From the NCBI GenBank assembly GCA_003313425.1, contig NHZP01000003.1:310001-374000 (forward strand): a stretch of 64,000 nucleotides of DNA, given 5' to 3'. Positions 1-10,890 of the stretch are shown here, piece after piece (the first letter of the stretch is position 1; every line of letters begins with the position of its first letter). The notes beneath the pieces were generated by a model. That model had not been told where the DNA came from and ran no database searches. It saw nothing but the letters and a program-made list of their open reading frames with translations. The position numbers and the translations under genes are program-made. The stretch comes from Pseudopyrenochaeta lycopersici. Taxonomy: Eukaryota; Ascomycota; Dothideomycetes; Pleosporales; Pseudopyrenochaetaceae.

Positions 1-474
1 ATCGAAGGCTATGAGCCGACAACTTCGGATCTCTTCAAGATCTTTCGTCGTGACGCATACAAGCGCGGAACGCAACTCACCCTGCATAACGAGTCCAGCA
101 CATCCATCCACCGGCTCCGCGATATCATCAATCTGAAGACCACGGCCAAGCCTGTCGCGTCCGTCCGCCCTCGCGCGTACGGCTCCTTTGACTATGCTTC
201 CTCTCAACCCGGATCGAATGCGATGGACTTTGAGGACGCTGGCATTCAGTCACTGATGGCTGGTGCCGATGAAGATAGTAGCGCGAAAGAGATGAACCAG
301 ATGGTGATGAATCGGGTGTACAACCGATGGGTGATAGATTTCAGTGACGAGGACGCTGCGAGACGGTTTGCCCTGGGCTGGCATAGGAGGGTGTTGCCGG
401 ATTTGACGCGAGAGAAAGCCGGGTGGAAGGATGCGGCGGACGTGAGGATGTGTAACACTGAGGTTCTCTGGTGA
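1..474 (+). CDS. 3' end of an unrecognised protein-coding gene (cut by the window edge)
   Basis: Frame 1 is open from the first base to a TGA at 472-474, giving about 157 residues of a C-terminus; the start lies outside the window. The last 60 residues contain a stretch reading NRWVIDFSDEDAARRFALGW, which resembles the final strand and helix of an RRM-like fold, but I cannot name the family. The earlier part is basic (around KIFRRDAYKRGTQL) and then low in complexity. The next gene is convergent, starting 172 bases downstream of this stop. Coding status is well supported by the long open frame; function is unknown. Confidence 0.7.
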   Translation: MEGYEPTTSDLFKIFRRDAYKRGTQLTLHNESSTSIHRLRDIINLKTTAKPVASVRPRAYGSFDYASSQPGSNAMDFEDAGIQSLMAGADEDSSAKEMNQMVMNRVYNRWVIDFSDEDAARRFALGWHRRVLPDLTREKAGWKDAADVRMCNTEVLW

Positions 475-646
475 GGACATGTATTGTATGCATTGTATAT
501 AGCGTTTGATTAGCGTTGCGAAGTATGAAGATGGAACGTAATTCTGTATAACTTCCGAGTGGACCTTATTTCTTATCATGTAGTGGCGATGTCGCCGGGT
601 ATCATTGTCTATCACCATATCTCGCTCTAGTAACGAAGTGCTTTGG

Positions 647-1447
647 CTATGCGCCTGCCCCTGCCACGGTGATGAAAGCAGGGCTCCAATACTCGTTCTC
701 CCCCGCCTGTGTATCCACCCACACCAGACTATCTGCCATCAGATCTTCCACGACGGCATGCGCGCGTGGCCGCTCCCAGCTAAGATTGAGCTGCAGCATG
801 CTCACCGTCACATAGCCGAGTACCTGTATTGCCTCGAGGACAGTGCTCTGGTCCGTGTTCAGCTCCTTGGGCACGCTGCGTATCAAACTCCGGTGTCCAA
901 TCTTCATGATGCTGAAGCAGGATCCCAGCGGTGCAAGCGAGTCGACGGCGCGCTTGATGTCGTCGTCGCTAACCTCCATGCTGCCGCCTATGCGCTGCGA
1001 CTTTGAGATCCTTGCTTTGAGATCCGACACGCTGATCAAGCCCCCGTTCTCCGACCGCGTAGCCCGGCACTCCTCCACGATCAGCACCCCGAGATTGAAA
1101 TAGAAGTCATTCACACTGCCGCCCAGCAACTGCGCCCATATGCTCTCGCCGCTTCCTCCCTTGCCGCCATCCTTGCCGCCCGCATCCTTGTGGTAGCTGC
1201 TCGCCAAGAAATCAATGTTCAGCGCCGTGCACATGCGCGCGAACTCGGCCCTGAAGGCGGGGTCCGCGCGGATGTCTTTGGAGTGGGTGAGGGCGAAGTT
1301 GTGGAGCAGCGATTGGAAGACGGAGAGCTGGGTTTCGAGCGAGGCGGCGTTGCGGGTGCGCAGGGTGGCGCCGTGGGTGGTGTAGTGGTGGTTTTGCAGG
1401 CGAGTCGAGGAGAGGGAGGAGAGGCCTGGGGTGCGGCGACGGTCCAT
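647..1447 (-). CDS. SNF8: ESCRT-II subunit Vps22/Snf8
   Basis: Single-exon protein of 266 residues. It matches the EAP30/SNF8 family in length and layout: an N-terminal helical region (MDRRRTPGLSSL, then an RNAASLETQLSVFQSLLHNF helix), followed by two winged-helix modules. The family-typical segment with the Asn-Phe-Leu-Gly core (FYFNLGVLIVEECRATR) lies near residues 135-151. The second winged helix runs from about 200 (TVLEAIQVLGYVTVSMLQ) to the end (ENEYWSPAFI). ESCRT-II works on endosomes, linking ESCRT-I to ESCRT-III during sorting of ubiquitinated cargo into multivesicular bodies. The ATG at 1445-1447 is the first in frame. AAR2 starts divergently about 850 bases away. Confidence 0.93.
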   Translation of the reverse strand: MDRRRTPGLSSLSSTRLQNHHYTTHGATLRTRNAASLETQLSVFQSLLHNFALTHSKDIRADPAFRAEFARMCTALNIDFLASSYHKDAGGKDGGKGGSGESIWAQLLGGSVNDFYFNLGVLIVEECRATRSENGGLISVSDLKARISKSQRIGGSMEVSDDDIKRAVDSLAPLGSCFSIMKIGHRSLIRSVPKELNTDQSTVLEAIQVLGYVTVSMLQLNLSWERPRAHAVVEDLMADSLVWVDTQAGENEYWSPAFITVAGAGA

Positions 1448-2293
1448 TGTGAGTGGCCGGTGAGAATCAGCAGTGAGAGGAAGGAGGTATGAGATGTAGC
1501 CCTGGTGGGACTCCCTGGTGGGATTGGGAAAGCGCAGTCGCTCAGTGGTAGCTGCTTCTTGCCGTCTTCGATGGCAGTATCAAGACCAGTGACGTCTAGT
1601 TGCCGATCGCATAGTAAAGTGCCCAAGTAACAACCCTTGCGCGTTCCTGTTTTTCGATTATTGTCTCACTCGGTGTCTGCTTCCGGATCCTCTCGAATGC
1701 AAATGCTGGGACTCGCTGGGCGGAAGTACGGACGCAGTGGTGGGGCAGAACCAAGGTCGATCGACACTGTGGAACGTTACAGATTCGCGTGCAGATCCAA
1801 TCTAGACAACAAGATGTTCGGTAGCAAACTGGAAAACCAACCCGCAACCCGGGTGATTAATATTACACTGCATGCTTGGGCTGCGCGCGAGACGGACGCA
1901 GATGGTCACTCCTACCGTATGAAGCAGGAAGCTAACTGCATGACGTATGGCTGTACCATGAGACGTCCACACTCATTGCAATGCCAATTTCATGGCCCTG
2001 CTTCATCATGGCTCCGTCTTAACCTGTCTCCCGTCCTAGGGAAGATTACAGCTTGTGTCTTTCTACTCTCGAGTTCATTCGTAATCATCGACTTTTCTTC
2101 TACCGCCTCTGCAAAAATTCACGTCGACCTACCGGTACTAGGCTCCCGAAGCACGTGTTAATATTCCGCCGCATCTTACCGCCCGATAGAATCCATGATA
2201 CCCGTTCCCCAACTTCACGCTTCGAGCTTGTCTCTAAACATTCCCTCCAAAATACTGCGCCATACATGGTTCGACGATTTGTTCCGTTCCAGG
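1448..2293. other. Intergenic region between divergent SNF8 and AAR2
   Basis: No supportable gene is seen in these 846 bases; they should hold both promoters and 5' UTRs. The open frames here lack family features and overlap on both strands. Confidence 0.6.
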
Positions 2294-3610
2294 ATGGATC
2301 CCTCCACCATCAATAATTGTGTATTACTACTTAATTTGCCACCACAAGCACTTGCTGGTATCGACTTGCTATCCTTCACCACTTCACCTCGCTTCCACGG
2401 GGTCAAAAATGTGCCCCCAGGGCTACACTTTGTATTCGCTGCCAGCAGCAGTGCGCTTTCGGTAAGACAAGGCGCGTGGTTCTACGTAACGCCTGGGACC
2501 GGCTCGCCACAGGTATTCGTGAAGAAGTGGCATCAGGAAACCGAGGACTTGATTGCAGAAACCGCACAGACCGAAGTTCTGCGATGGAAGGCCAATCTGG
2601 GAAGCATATGGAAAGACGGTCTGACACCTTATCGACAGACGGTACAGGAAGGGGATTCTGGACAGGAGGAGGGCTGGTCTGAAGAGTCTACAGATTGGGC
2701 AAAACTTACCTCGCGAATAACGCCGACCTTACTGTCACGGATATGCGGTTTGAATCCAGATCACTGGAGCTTAACATCTGCATCATCTGCCGCAGAGGAT
2801 TTGGAACAGATTCCGGGCTTAGAGTCAAGTAACAGCATGCTGCATCCGGAGAAGGATCTCAAATTCCTACGCATCGACCTGAAGAGGACATGGAGGGAAG
2901 GGGCGACCGGGAGGGAACGAACAGAAGCTGCACAAGACCGGTCTTGGTTTCTAGGAGACCTTATCGACAACCATTGCCAGGCGGAAGACAAGAGAGGCCG
3001 AGAATTTGAGATACTAGGAGAGCTCCAGTTTGCCTTTCTCATGGTCCTGACACTCAACAACAACTCCTGTCTCGAACAATGGAAGCGACTGCTTCGGCTG
3101 CTTCTAACCTGCCGGCAGGCGGTCAAGGAGCGCTCCCACCTATTCCTCGAGCTGCTAATGCTGCTACGGTCACAGCTAAGTCATTGCTCAGATATGGAGG
3201 GCGAACTATTCGACATGAGTGAAGTTGGCGGAGGCTTCTTGCGACCGCTGTTTAGCACATTTCGAAAAAATCTAGATGAGTTTGATGGCAAGTGGAAAGC
3301 CGACCTAGTGGATGAGTTGGAGGACCTGCAGGACTACCTCGAAAAAGAATTCGGATGGGAGCTCCATGGGTCTTATGTAAAGCGAGGAATGCTGGAGTTG
3401 GAGGACGGTGAGCGGGTCGAAGTGGAGGTCAGTGGTGCAGACAAAGACGATGAGCTGGGGGAATATGCACCGACGATCGTGGAACTGACACCAGAACAAT
3501 TAAAGCAGTTAGACGGAAGCGGCGTTGGCCCCATGCGAGAATCGATTGGAGGCGCCGCCGAGGAATCGGAAGACGAAGCTGAGCTAGACGACATGGATAC
3601 GCGATACTGA
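2294..3610 (+). CDS. AAR2: AAR2 family U5 snRNP assembly factor
   Basis: Single-exon protein of 438 residues starting at the ATG at 2294 (MDPSTINN). An in-frame upstream ATG at 2195 would add 33 residues, but the later start fits the family better because the conserved N-terminal fold follows at once. Recognition rests on LLNLPPQALAGID, FHGVKNVPPGLHFV and RQGAWFYV at residues 8-70, the beta-domain signature of AAR2. The C-terminal half is helical (ELQFAFLMVLTLNNNSCLEQWKRLL) and ends in an acidic tail. AAR2 binds Prp8 in the cytoplasm and must leave before Brr2 joins during U5 snRNP maturation. No introns are apparent. Confidence 0.9.
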   Translation: MDPSTINNCVLLLNLPPQALAGIDLLSFTTSPRFHGVKNVPPGLHFVFAASSSALSVRQGAWFYVTPGTGSPQVFVKKWHQETEDLIAETAQTEVLRWKANLGSIWKDGLTPYRQTVQEGDSGQEEGWSEESTDWAKLTSRITPTLLSRICGLNPDHWSLTSASSAAEDLEQIPGLESSNSMLHPEKDLKFLRIDLKRTWREGATGRERTEAAQDRSWFLGDLIDNHCQAEDKRGREFEILGELQFAFLMVLTLNNNSCLEQWKRLLRLLLTCRQAVKERSHLFLELLMLLRSQLSHCSDMEGELFDMSEVGGGFLRPLFSTFRKNLDEFDGKWKADLVDELEDLQDYLEKEFGWELHGSYVKRGMLELEDGERVEVEVSGADKDDELGEYAPTIVELTPEQLKQLDGSGVGPMRESIGGAAEESEDEAELDDMDTRY

Positions 3611-4657
3611 AGTTCGATAGACCGTGCATGACCGGTGAGTCGAATTGGACAGCGAACAACTTCTACCGGTCTGGACATCGTAAGCAATTCGGGCGTTTCT
3701 GTCTCCGTCTCCTCATAGACTCAGAAGGAGCAACAGTCCTCTCTTCTACTTTTTATTAATGCTCGGGGCCAAAGCAAAGCGCTCGGTTGCTTCTCCTCAA
3801 ACTTTGTGCACCTTCGCAGCTCTGCCGCAGCACTGCATGTGAGTCGGCGGACGCTAACACCCCCTGCTGGCGCCACAACATCTCGAAAATAGCCAGGCGG
3901 AAGCGCCTGCAGGAACAGCCAAGTTTCCCTCTTCCTCACTGACAGTAGGTCCATACCAGGCGCTAGCATACCTAAAATCCTCAGTCCTGATCGTATCGCC
4001 GTCAGCACAGCCTTGCGGAGTCTTCTGACACTCATGCATCATTGTGGTGTCAACAGCGGCGTGGGCGGCGTCCAACATCCGCATTGAACGCGAGGCGTTT
4101 TCCGACCAGCGCCTTTGATACGACACCTGCATGACACGAAGATGAGGTTCGAGTTTGCGGCCCCCAAATCGGACGTGCACCAAACCCAACCAGGAAATTG
4201 CAGCCTTGGCTCGCTCTTCCCTGCCACGCTACTGGGTCTCCTTCTCCACGTATCCACCAAAATTTCCATCGCCAACCAGGCAGCTGAGGCTGAAGCGCTT
4301 CAGAACGAAGGAACCATGTGAGAATCTAGCGCCCCTGATTGGCCAACTATTCTCAGCTGATAGCCAACGCGGGGAGGTGAGCCAGTGATCTTCGTTTGCA
4401 GTGAGGGCTGTGCTCTTGATACCCGGGCGCAAGCCCCTTGGCCCAGTCGATGCAGTGCGCCTGAGGCCTTTGATAAAACCCACGTTGAAGTCGGTCTGGA
4501 ATTTGTTGCGCCCTATTTTTTCTGCTCATATTCAGCCGCATTCAGTACCCCTTTGTTCGCGAGGCTACTCTTTCACCATCAACATTTGAACTTTGACTTT
4601 CGTACCATCACTATTTTCTTGCCCACAGTCAAGGACATTTAATAAGACATTATTACA
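3611..4657. other. Intergenic region downstream of AAR2
   Basis: About 1 kb with no gene I can support. Several 60-110 codon open frames occur on both strands but carry no recognisable domain and no convincing splice structure. Confidence 0.55.
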
Positions 4658-5390
4658 ATGGAGAAGCAAGGTGGTGAGTCAAAATTTTATTCTGCAACAA
4701 ACTACACGCACTTTGCGGCTCTTGGCTGGTTCTTCACATCTGTCCTGGCCATGATTTGGGAACCACAAGAGGAAATTGAGAGCTGAAGACCTCCTACTGA
4801 CATGTCCAAGTTCCCATGCAACAATACCCCCAGTCGCCAGACGTTGCGGGCCAACAACCACCCGTCTACCACCAAGACCCGAACATGCAGTACCAGCAGC
4901 AGCAAGCCATGTACGCGCAGCCGCAGGCCCAGCAATACCCCGGCTCCCCACAACCTCAGCAGCCCCAGGGCGCGTATATCCAGCCCCAGCAGACTGGCCA
5001 TGTGCAACAACCTGGCCATGTACAGCAACCTGGCATGCCTCCGCAGCAGCAGAGCGGGACTGTCTACCAGAACGCGACGCCAATCGCGAACTTGGGACGC
5101 GGACCTGCACCTGCAGACTGTCCTGCATGCGGACAGAGAGCCATGACAAATGTTGCGTTCGAGACGGGCAATTCTACACAGTGAGTGCTCGTGAGTTTTC
5201 GAAATGGGAGAATGGTGGCTAATAGGATGATAGTGCTTGGGCTCTAGGTCTCTGCTGCCTGTGCTGCCTGGGATGCATTCCCTACGTGATGAACTCCCTC
5301 AAGGACGTCCAGCACAAGTGCGGTCGCTGCGGCGTCCTGCTCGCCACCTGGCATCGTAGCGGTACCACCGAGGTGCACATCCACGCATAA
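4658..5390 (+). CDS. LITAF-domain (zinc-ribbon) membrane-associated protein
   Basis: Exons 4658-4673, 4811-5180 and 5234-5390 encode 180 residues. Exon 1 is only 16 bases; the introns start GTGAGT at 4674 and 5181. Splicing joins frame exactly and restores the zinc-ribbon halves. Residues 6-100 are Gln/Pro-rich with Tyr, including GHVQQP repeats. The LITAF domain follows: a CPAC knuckle at 109-112, a cysteine-rich hydrophobic helix (WALGLCCLCCLGCIPYVM) at 131-148, then HKCGRC at 156-161. LITAF-like proteins sit on endosomal or plasma membranes, with the two knuckles binding one zinc and the hydrophobic segment inserted in the membrane. Specific function in fungi is not established here. Confidence 0.88.
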
Positions 5391-6519
5391 ACGGTTCGAC
5401 AGAACTAGATGTTCGCACCGAGGGGAGTTTGGTGTTGTTTGTGGAGAGGAGAATTGATACCACGGCGGATGCGTTGTAGTCGGCATCGAGGAAAATATTT
5501 GGGGCTTACCTTCTTCATCATACCCTGACACGATCGTCTTTTCATTTGTATTTTTTCAGGAGCATTGAGGTGCAGAAAATATAATAATTGCAATACCACA
5601 TTCAGTTGTGGTTACCCCTTATGTCGTACTACCTGAACGATTGGTGCATGTTTCTCCCGACTCAGTCGCTACGGCTGTCCTAGAAGTTGTGTACCGAAAT
5701 GTCTCACAAGAGCACAATGTAAAGCTCGTGTTCGCCTACTGGATCAAAGCAAACTAGAACAGCGGTCAACGTGCACGTTCGCGGTGGAAACTGCAATCGT
5801 GATCAGATGTTTTTCACCTGACGTCACCCCGTCATCACATCTCGATCGCCGCACCTTTCCCATCCCCACCACCGCAGCCCACGCAATCTGAAACTCTGAA
5901 ACTTTGCCATGTGCAGCAAAATTCACAGTCTACTCGGCACCGCAATGCCGCGATGCCATCATCAGCCACACCTTCACGGCTAAGAGCGCCAAAACAAGCT
6001 TCGCTAACCCCATCCAAGCTTTTGCCAACTTCCAAGATTCGTGTACCATGCTACCTAACTGGGACATGATGGTCTTTCCTTACCCACAGCACCACCTCAT
6101 CGAGCGTCCTGATTGAGCGCGCGCTGTCCAAGGGCAGGGGGGCGAGCCTGCTTGTGGCGCGCGGAGAGGGTAAGTGGAAGGTTGTTCATGCGAGGGGATG
6201 ATGTAAGTTCACGCTGTGGCCGTGTGTGACGAGGGGAGGTGAGGAGATTGCATTGTGGGTTGGGGGATAAATAGGTCAAGTAGAGTATCTTCGACAGTTT
6301 TTCTTCAGCAGATTCCAGGCCGGCCTCTCGCCTTCAGTTCCTCTTAGCCAGTCGGTGAATCGACTGAGTGTTTGTCTTGTTGCTCCCTCGCACAGCGTTT
6401 GTTTGCTGCTTTCTTCCCAATCAGTCGATTCCACAACAGTGCTACGTCATTCGAGCATATCGTGTTGTATACCCTCAATTGCCCTCTGAACAAACGTTTG
6501 ACGAGCACCTCGCACCGCT
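5391..6519. other. Intergenic region upstream of the PAP2-family gene
   Basis: No gene recognised. The short open frames lack family features. A TATA-like ataaata lies near 6267, about 250 bases before the next ATG. Confidence 0.55.
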
Positions 6520-7929
6520 ATGGGTTTCTTCAACAGGCGCAATACGCCTGCAGCTGCAGACACTACCACTGCAACGGGCGCTCATACTCATGAGAAGAAA
6601 CCAGGCATCTTCGGACGCAGACAACACGGAGCTTCACATACTGGAGCGGCGACCTGGAACAGCAGGCCGACATTTGGACAATGGATCAAGGCTACTGCCC
6701 TCGATATCATTACAATGGCGGTCATGGGCGCTATTGGTTTGGGAGTATACTTTGCTGATCCGGCGCCCAGTCGCAGCTTTCCCGGTACGTCTAGATGTTG
6801 CCAAGACACATTCACAACACACCTAACCAGTGAACAGTTGTCTTCCAAGATGGCGAGATAGTATTCCCTCAATTTTCATATCCTTCTCGAAACGAAATAG
6901 TGCCCATCTATGCGGCTGCACTTCTGGCTTTCTTCGTCCCATTTGTGGTCTTCTTGATTGTGCAGATCCGGGCGCGCAGTTTCTGGGATATCAACAACGC
7001 TACAATCGGCCTGCTGTATTCGCTTATCGCAGGTGCGGTCTTCCAGGTATTCATCAAATGGCTTATTGGAGGTAAGTCATAGTACTATTCGTTTTTGTTT
7101 TAGTAATGCTCAAAAGTTAATGTCGTCGCCAGGTCTCCGTCCTCACTTCCTCGCTGTCTGCAAGCCAGTCATCCCAGAAGGTCTTGGCGTAGGTGCCAGC
7201 GACGACGGCATTGAAACCGGCGTCAACGGCAACGTAGGCAATGGATACCGCCAGATCATGTTCGACCGCAGCATTTGCACAGGGGATAAAAAGGAAATTA
7301 ACGATGCTCTCGAGAGTATGCCATCTGGTCACACCACCGCTGCATTCGCTGGCTTCGTCTTTCTATACCTCTACCTCAACGCGAAACTTAAAGTATTCTC
7401 AAATTATCATCCCGCGATGTGGAAGCTCATCGCATTATACGCGCCGCTTCTAGGAGCATGCCTCATCGGCGGGAGCCTTACAATCGATGAGCAGCACAAT
7501 GCTTACGACATCATTGCCGGGGCTATCATTGGCACCATCATGGCATTTAGCTCCTACCGCATGGTCTACGCTTCAGTCTGGGACTTCCGCTTCAACCACA
7601 TTCCTCTTCTTCGCCATGCACCATTCGTCTACGGTGCGGGTCCCAGCTCCTTTGACGGCTTCCATGATGCCATCTTCACGCGCAAGGCGGGCTGGGGCAC
7701 GCACGAGGGAGGTAGCTGGGGCGGTGCACCGTTCGATGCTGCGGATGGGCCGAGAGGAACAATGATGCCGCAGCCTGATGGTCCTGCTCATGGTCATGGC
7801 CACGGTCATGGTCAGGGTATTGGGAATAGCCACCACAACCGAGTTCCATCCGGAGATATGGGAACTGCAGGTAGCCGTGTATCAAGGAAGCCTATTGGTG
7901 CAAACCGACATGGTGAACAGATGGTTTAG
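6520..7929 (+). CDS. PAP2-superfamily lipid phosphatase-like membrane protein (DPP1-type)
   Basis: Exons 6520-6784, 6838-7071 and 7133-7929 encode 431 residues. Hydrophobic segments match the six-helix lipid phosphate phosphatase layout (first near DIITMAVMGAIGLGVYF; others near VPIYAAALLAFFVPFVVFLIV, ATIGLLYSLIAGAVFQVF, AAFAGFVFLYLYL, LIALYAPLLGACLIGG and YDIIAGAIIGTIMAF). Motif 1, K-x6-RP, is at 162-170 and motif 2, PSGH, at 230-233. Motif 3 keeps His288 and Asp292, but the usual Arg after Ser281 is Leu282. Family members dephosphorylate diacylglycerol pyrophosphate, phosphatidate or related lipids in the vacuole or Golgi. The C-tail is soluble, with a HGHGHGHG run. Activity is uncertain because of the motif 3 change. 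Confidence 0.88.
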
Positions 7930-8567
7930 GCGATGGTTGGCCAATCTCGACAGTTAAATTGACTACCATGTCATGATGGAGTAGGAGGGGTCTACTATTT
8001 CCAGTTGCCGTTCATGGAATTTTACGAACGGAAGTGTTAGGGCGGTGTTCGGTAGGAGTTTTGTTCGATGGTCAGAATATCATGATGATGAAGCGTCTTT
8101 ACTTAAAGATACCACTGTACTATAGTTTCTTACTTAACTTTAATAAATCTACCAACACACTCATTTTACCGTTTCCTCTCCCATGAGCGAACCTACCCGC
8201 AACATGTCAGGCCACTACTATGTATTTTCACAAATACCTTGAGATGAAAGGCGTCATTGCAATATTGTATACATTTTTCTTCAAACGCTGCACAACTTTT
8301 GAAATATCGGTACCTTACATCTAGCGAAGACATCTCACTCGTGCGCGCTATAAACGTGGAAAACGAGATTGAAGATGATGTGAAAAGTACCAAACAAGGT
8401 TGCTCGCAGAACAAGATTTCGCCATGTTGTGTATGGGGAAAATGACCAAAACACCTCCATGTCCAAACACCAGCCGCCATCCATCCATGTATCAAGAGGG
8501 TAAGTGAAAACGCCAGCGCGATGAAGGAAACAAAGCTAATTGGAAAAAGAGGACGGAGAAGAAGAAT
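7930..8567. other. Intergenic region between convergent genes
   Basis: 638 bases between two convergent stop codons, AT-rich just after the PAP2-family gene. I see only 3' UTR-like sequence. Confidence 0.6.
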
Positions 8568-9932
8568 CTATACCTGCTGTGCTAGAGGATGTCTTCCTAA
8601 ATCGACGGACTTGTGATACTGCCTACATGGCAAATCTGTCCCATGCTCGTGCTCCTCTTCCTCATCTTCAATGTCAAACATGCGCTTCAGTTCCTTGCAC
8701 GCAACTTGATACTGCTGTCTCGCGCCCGGACTCTCCCTGAGCGGATTCGGCGCCTTGTCCCAGCCATGTGGCACGCCAGGGACGCAATGGTAATGGACCC
8801 GCTTGCCCAGGTCCTTGGAAAGGATGTCGCGGAATCGTTCGCCCTCGGCGAGTAGCATGTCCCATTCGCAGCAGAAGAGGACGATGTCGTCAGGTAAAGC
8901 TTCGAGCATGCGTTTCGGCGCTACGCCTGGGCTTAGCCATGGGTGTGCGAGGTCGAGCGAGGGCGGCTGGAGATAGGAGTCGTCGAAGAGCTCTGTGAAG
9001 ACGGCGGGGAGTTGCTGGTCTGCGCGGGTGCAGGTGGCGCGGCGCTGGGCGCGGGTTTGCGTGTAGTCTGTTGGTGGATAGAAGGAGACGATGCCACGGA
9101 TCTTGACGATTGCGTTGGACGCTTCTGTTACGACGGATACTGCGGAGCCGTCTTTGTAGGAGGAGATCAGAGAGAGCGAGGAGGCGCCTGTTTGGCGGAG
9201 CATGGCAATGCGGTCAAGGCGGGACTTCTGGCGCACAAGAGGTATGCGCGAGCCGTTTGGAGTGAGGTTAGCTCCGAACATGGTGGGAGGCTGGATAGCA
9301 GCCTCTGGGACATTGCCCGCTCGCCCGTCGACAATGTTGGCACCGGATGCTGTTCGTTCGAATAATTCGCCCTGCAGACACAGCGGAACTGTGAAGCTCA
9401 TGTTTCCTCCTGACGAAAAGCCCGATACCGCAAAGCGATCTGGATCTAGCATAAACTCGTCGGCATGTTGTGCCAGCCACAGTATCGCGTCGGCACCATC
9501 CTCGACGGCGGTAGGAAACGGGTATTCGGGCGCAAGACGGTAGTCGACACTAACAACAACGGCTCCAACCTCTTCGACGACGATATTGCACCAGCGCGCA
9601 TCATCGTGAGCCGTGCCCAGAACGAAGCCGCCGCCATGGAAGTTGATCACGACAGGATATCTCCTGACACTCTTCAGCTTCTTCTGCTGCTTGTAGCCCT
9701 TTGGGACGTAGAAATTGAGCCTGAATTTGCCCTTGAGCGGCGAAACAGTGGCTTCGATGTCTTTATGGAATGCTGGGTGTGAAGGCCGTGGTCGTGCGAG
9801 GCGATGCAGCATCATTCCGATGCCCATGAGGACGCGCCAGAACTGGGCTTGGACATGCAACATCCATCGTGGACGATTGCCGGGCTTCGCTTCGGGGGAT
9901 TGAACCTTTGTCTTCGTCTTCTTTCCAAACAT
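8568..9932 (-). CDS. Alpha/beta hydrolase, hormone-sensitive-lipase-like (fold 3)
   Basis: Single-exon protein of 454 residues. Oxyanion-hole motif HGGGF is at 99-103, preceded by the strand YPVVINF. The nucleophile elbow is GFSSGGN at 171-177, with Ser173 as the likely catalytic residue. The acid residue is probably the Asp in CEWDMLLAEGERF and the base the His in PGVPHGWD near the C-terminus. These mark the HSL/abhydrolase_3 branch of carboxylesterases. A hydrophobic stretch near the N-terminus (QFWRVLMGIGMMLHRLA) may associate with membrane. There is an insertion between the nucleophile and acid regions (about 190-300), and an acidic C-terminal tail. Substrate cannot be told; no cluster context suggests one. 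Confidence 0.85.
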   Translation of the reverse strand: MFGKKTKTKVQSPEAKPGNRPRWMLHVQAQFWRVLMGIGMMLHRLARPRPSHPAFHKDIEATVSPLKGKFRLNFYVPKGYKQQKKLKSVRRYPVVINFHGGGFVLGTAHDDARWCNIVVEEVGAVVVSVDYRLAPEYPFPTAVEDGADAILWLAQHADEFMLDPDRFAVSGFSSGGNMSFTVPLCLQGELFERTASGANIVDGRAGNVPEAAIQPPTMFGANLTPNGSRIPLVRQKSRLDRIAMLRQTGASSLSLISSYKDGSAVSVVTEASNAIVKIRGIVSFYPPTDYTQTRAQRRATCTRADQQLPAVFTELFDDSYLQPPSLDLAHPWLSPGVAPKRMLEALPDDIVLFCCEWDMLLAEGERFRDILSKDLGKRVHYHCVPGVPHGWDKAPNPLRESPGARQQYQVACKELKRMFDIEDEEEEHEHGTDLPCRQYHKSVDLGRHPLAQQV

Positions 9933-10890
9933 GGTGCGGTGAAAATTCCTATGTCGCGAACTCCATCGAAGACGGGGGTGGAATTATGAGAGGAGCGGCA
10001 CTGGGGCTGAGTCTTGGAGAAATGGATTTGTGAGCAGATAGTGGCGTGCAAGTCTGCTGCGTGCTACAAATCCCAAAAGCTTGCGACGCACTTAGTGACG
10101 TTTGGCAGGTTCTTAGCCCTAACTTGGCTGCGCGTGGGAATCGTTCTAGAAATGTCGGACAGGAGGCGCGATCTATTGGGGTTTTGATAGGCGATGACGT
10201 AGACCCTGAGCCAATACCACTGCTCATCAGCGGCTTGCCAAGCGTCCTCCGACAATGTGTAATGCGCCGGCTACAGGTCCACCCGACACAGAAAAGAGGA
10301 TCGCGGGGTATGATTTGGCAATGTACCAACAACAACTCAAGTCGAGCATGTCATGAAAGTTTGCTATCGGCGTCGGTTTAATCCCAATGTAGACCACGCA
10401 GGCTAGATAGCTGTGTACCGGCCCTTAGAATTACAGATCTCATTGGGGTTAGTTAACCTACGCATCACACAACAAGGCTTTGAAGAACGTTGGGTCGGAG
10501 TAGCATGAATTCATGCTACTCACTAACAATAGTATTGCTGACTAGAATGCGCAGGCGCGACAAGCAGAGAACCAAACCCATACTAACAGAACAATAGTAC
10601 AGGATTGGTAACCCCACCCCCGTCTATCACCTCGTCATGTACCAAAATCCTGCGCCATGACCAAAAGCAAGCAAGCAAGCCAGAACGGGTATAGGGCTGC
10701 TCAAGTCCTCAGAAAGCGCCGTCGCTCACCTATTGATGCTGCCCGTACAATGCAAGTATACAAGTTGACACGAAGGTCGACAGCGAAGTCGATATCAAAT
10801 GTCAGAGAACGCCGATGAAGCCGTATGCGAAAGACGCAGAGTCAAAGAGGGAGAATTGGACGAAAGAAGCAAGGAGATCAGGCAGAGCAG
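9933..10890. other. Intergenic region
   Basis: 958 bases without a gene I can support. Minus-strand frames of 60-130 codons at 9949-10335 show no domain. Confidence 0.5.

Noticed and set aside
3721..4189. Minus-strand frames of about 105-110 codons
   Set aside because: Overlapping frames with no domain; the single Cys-containing stretch does not fit CHCH or zinc-ribbon spacing.
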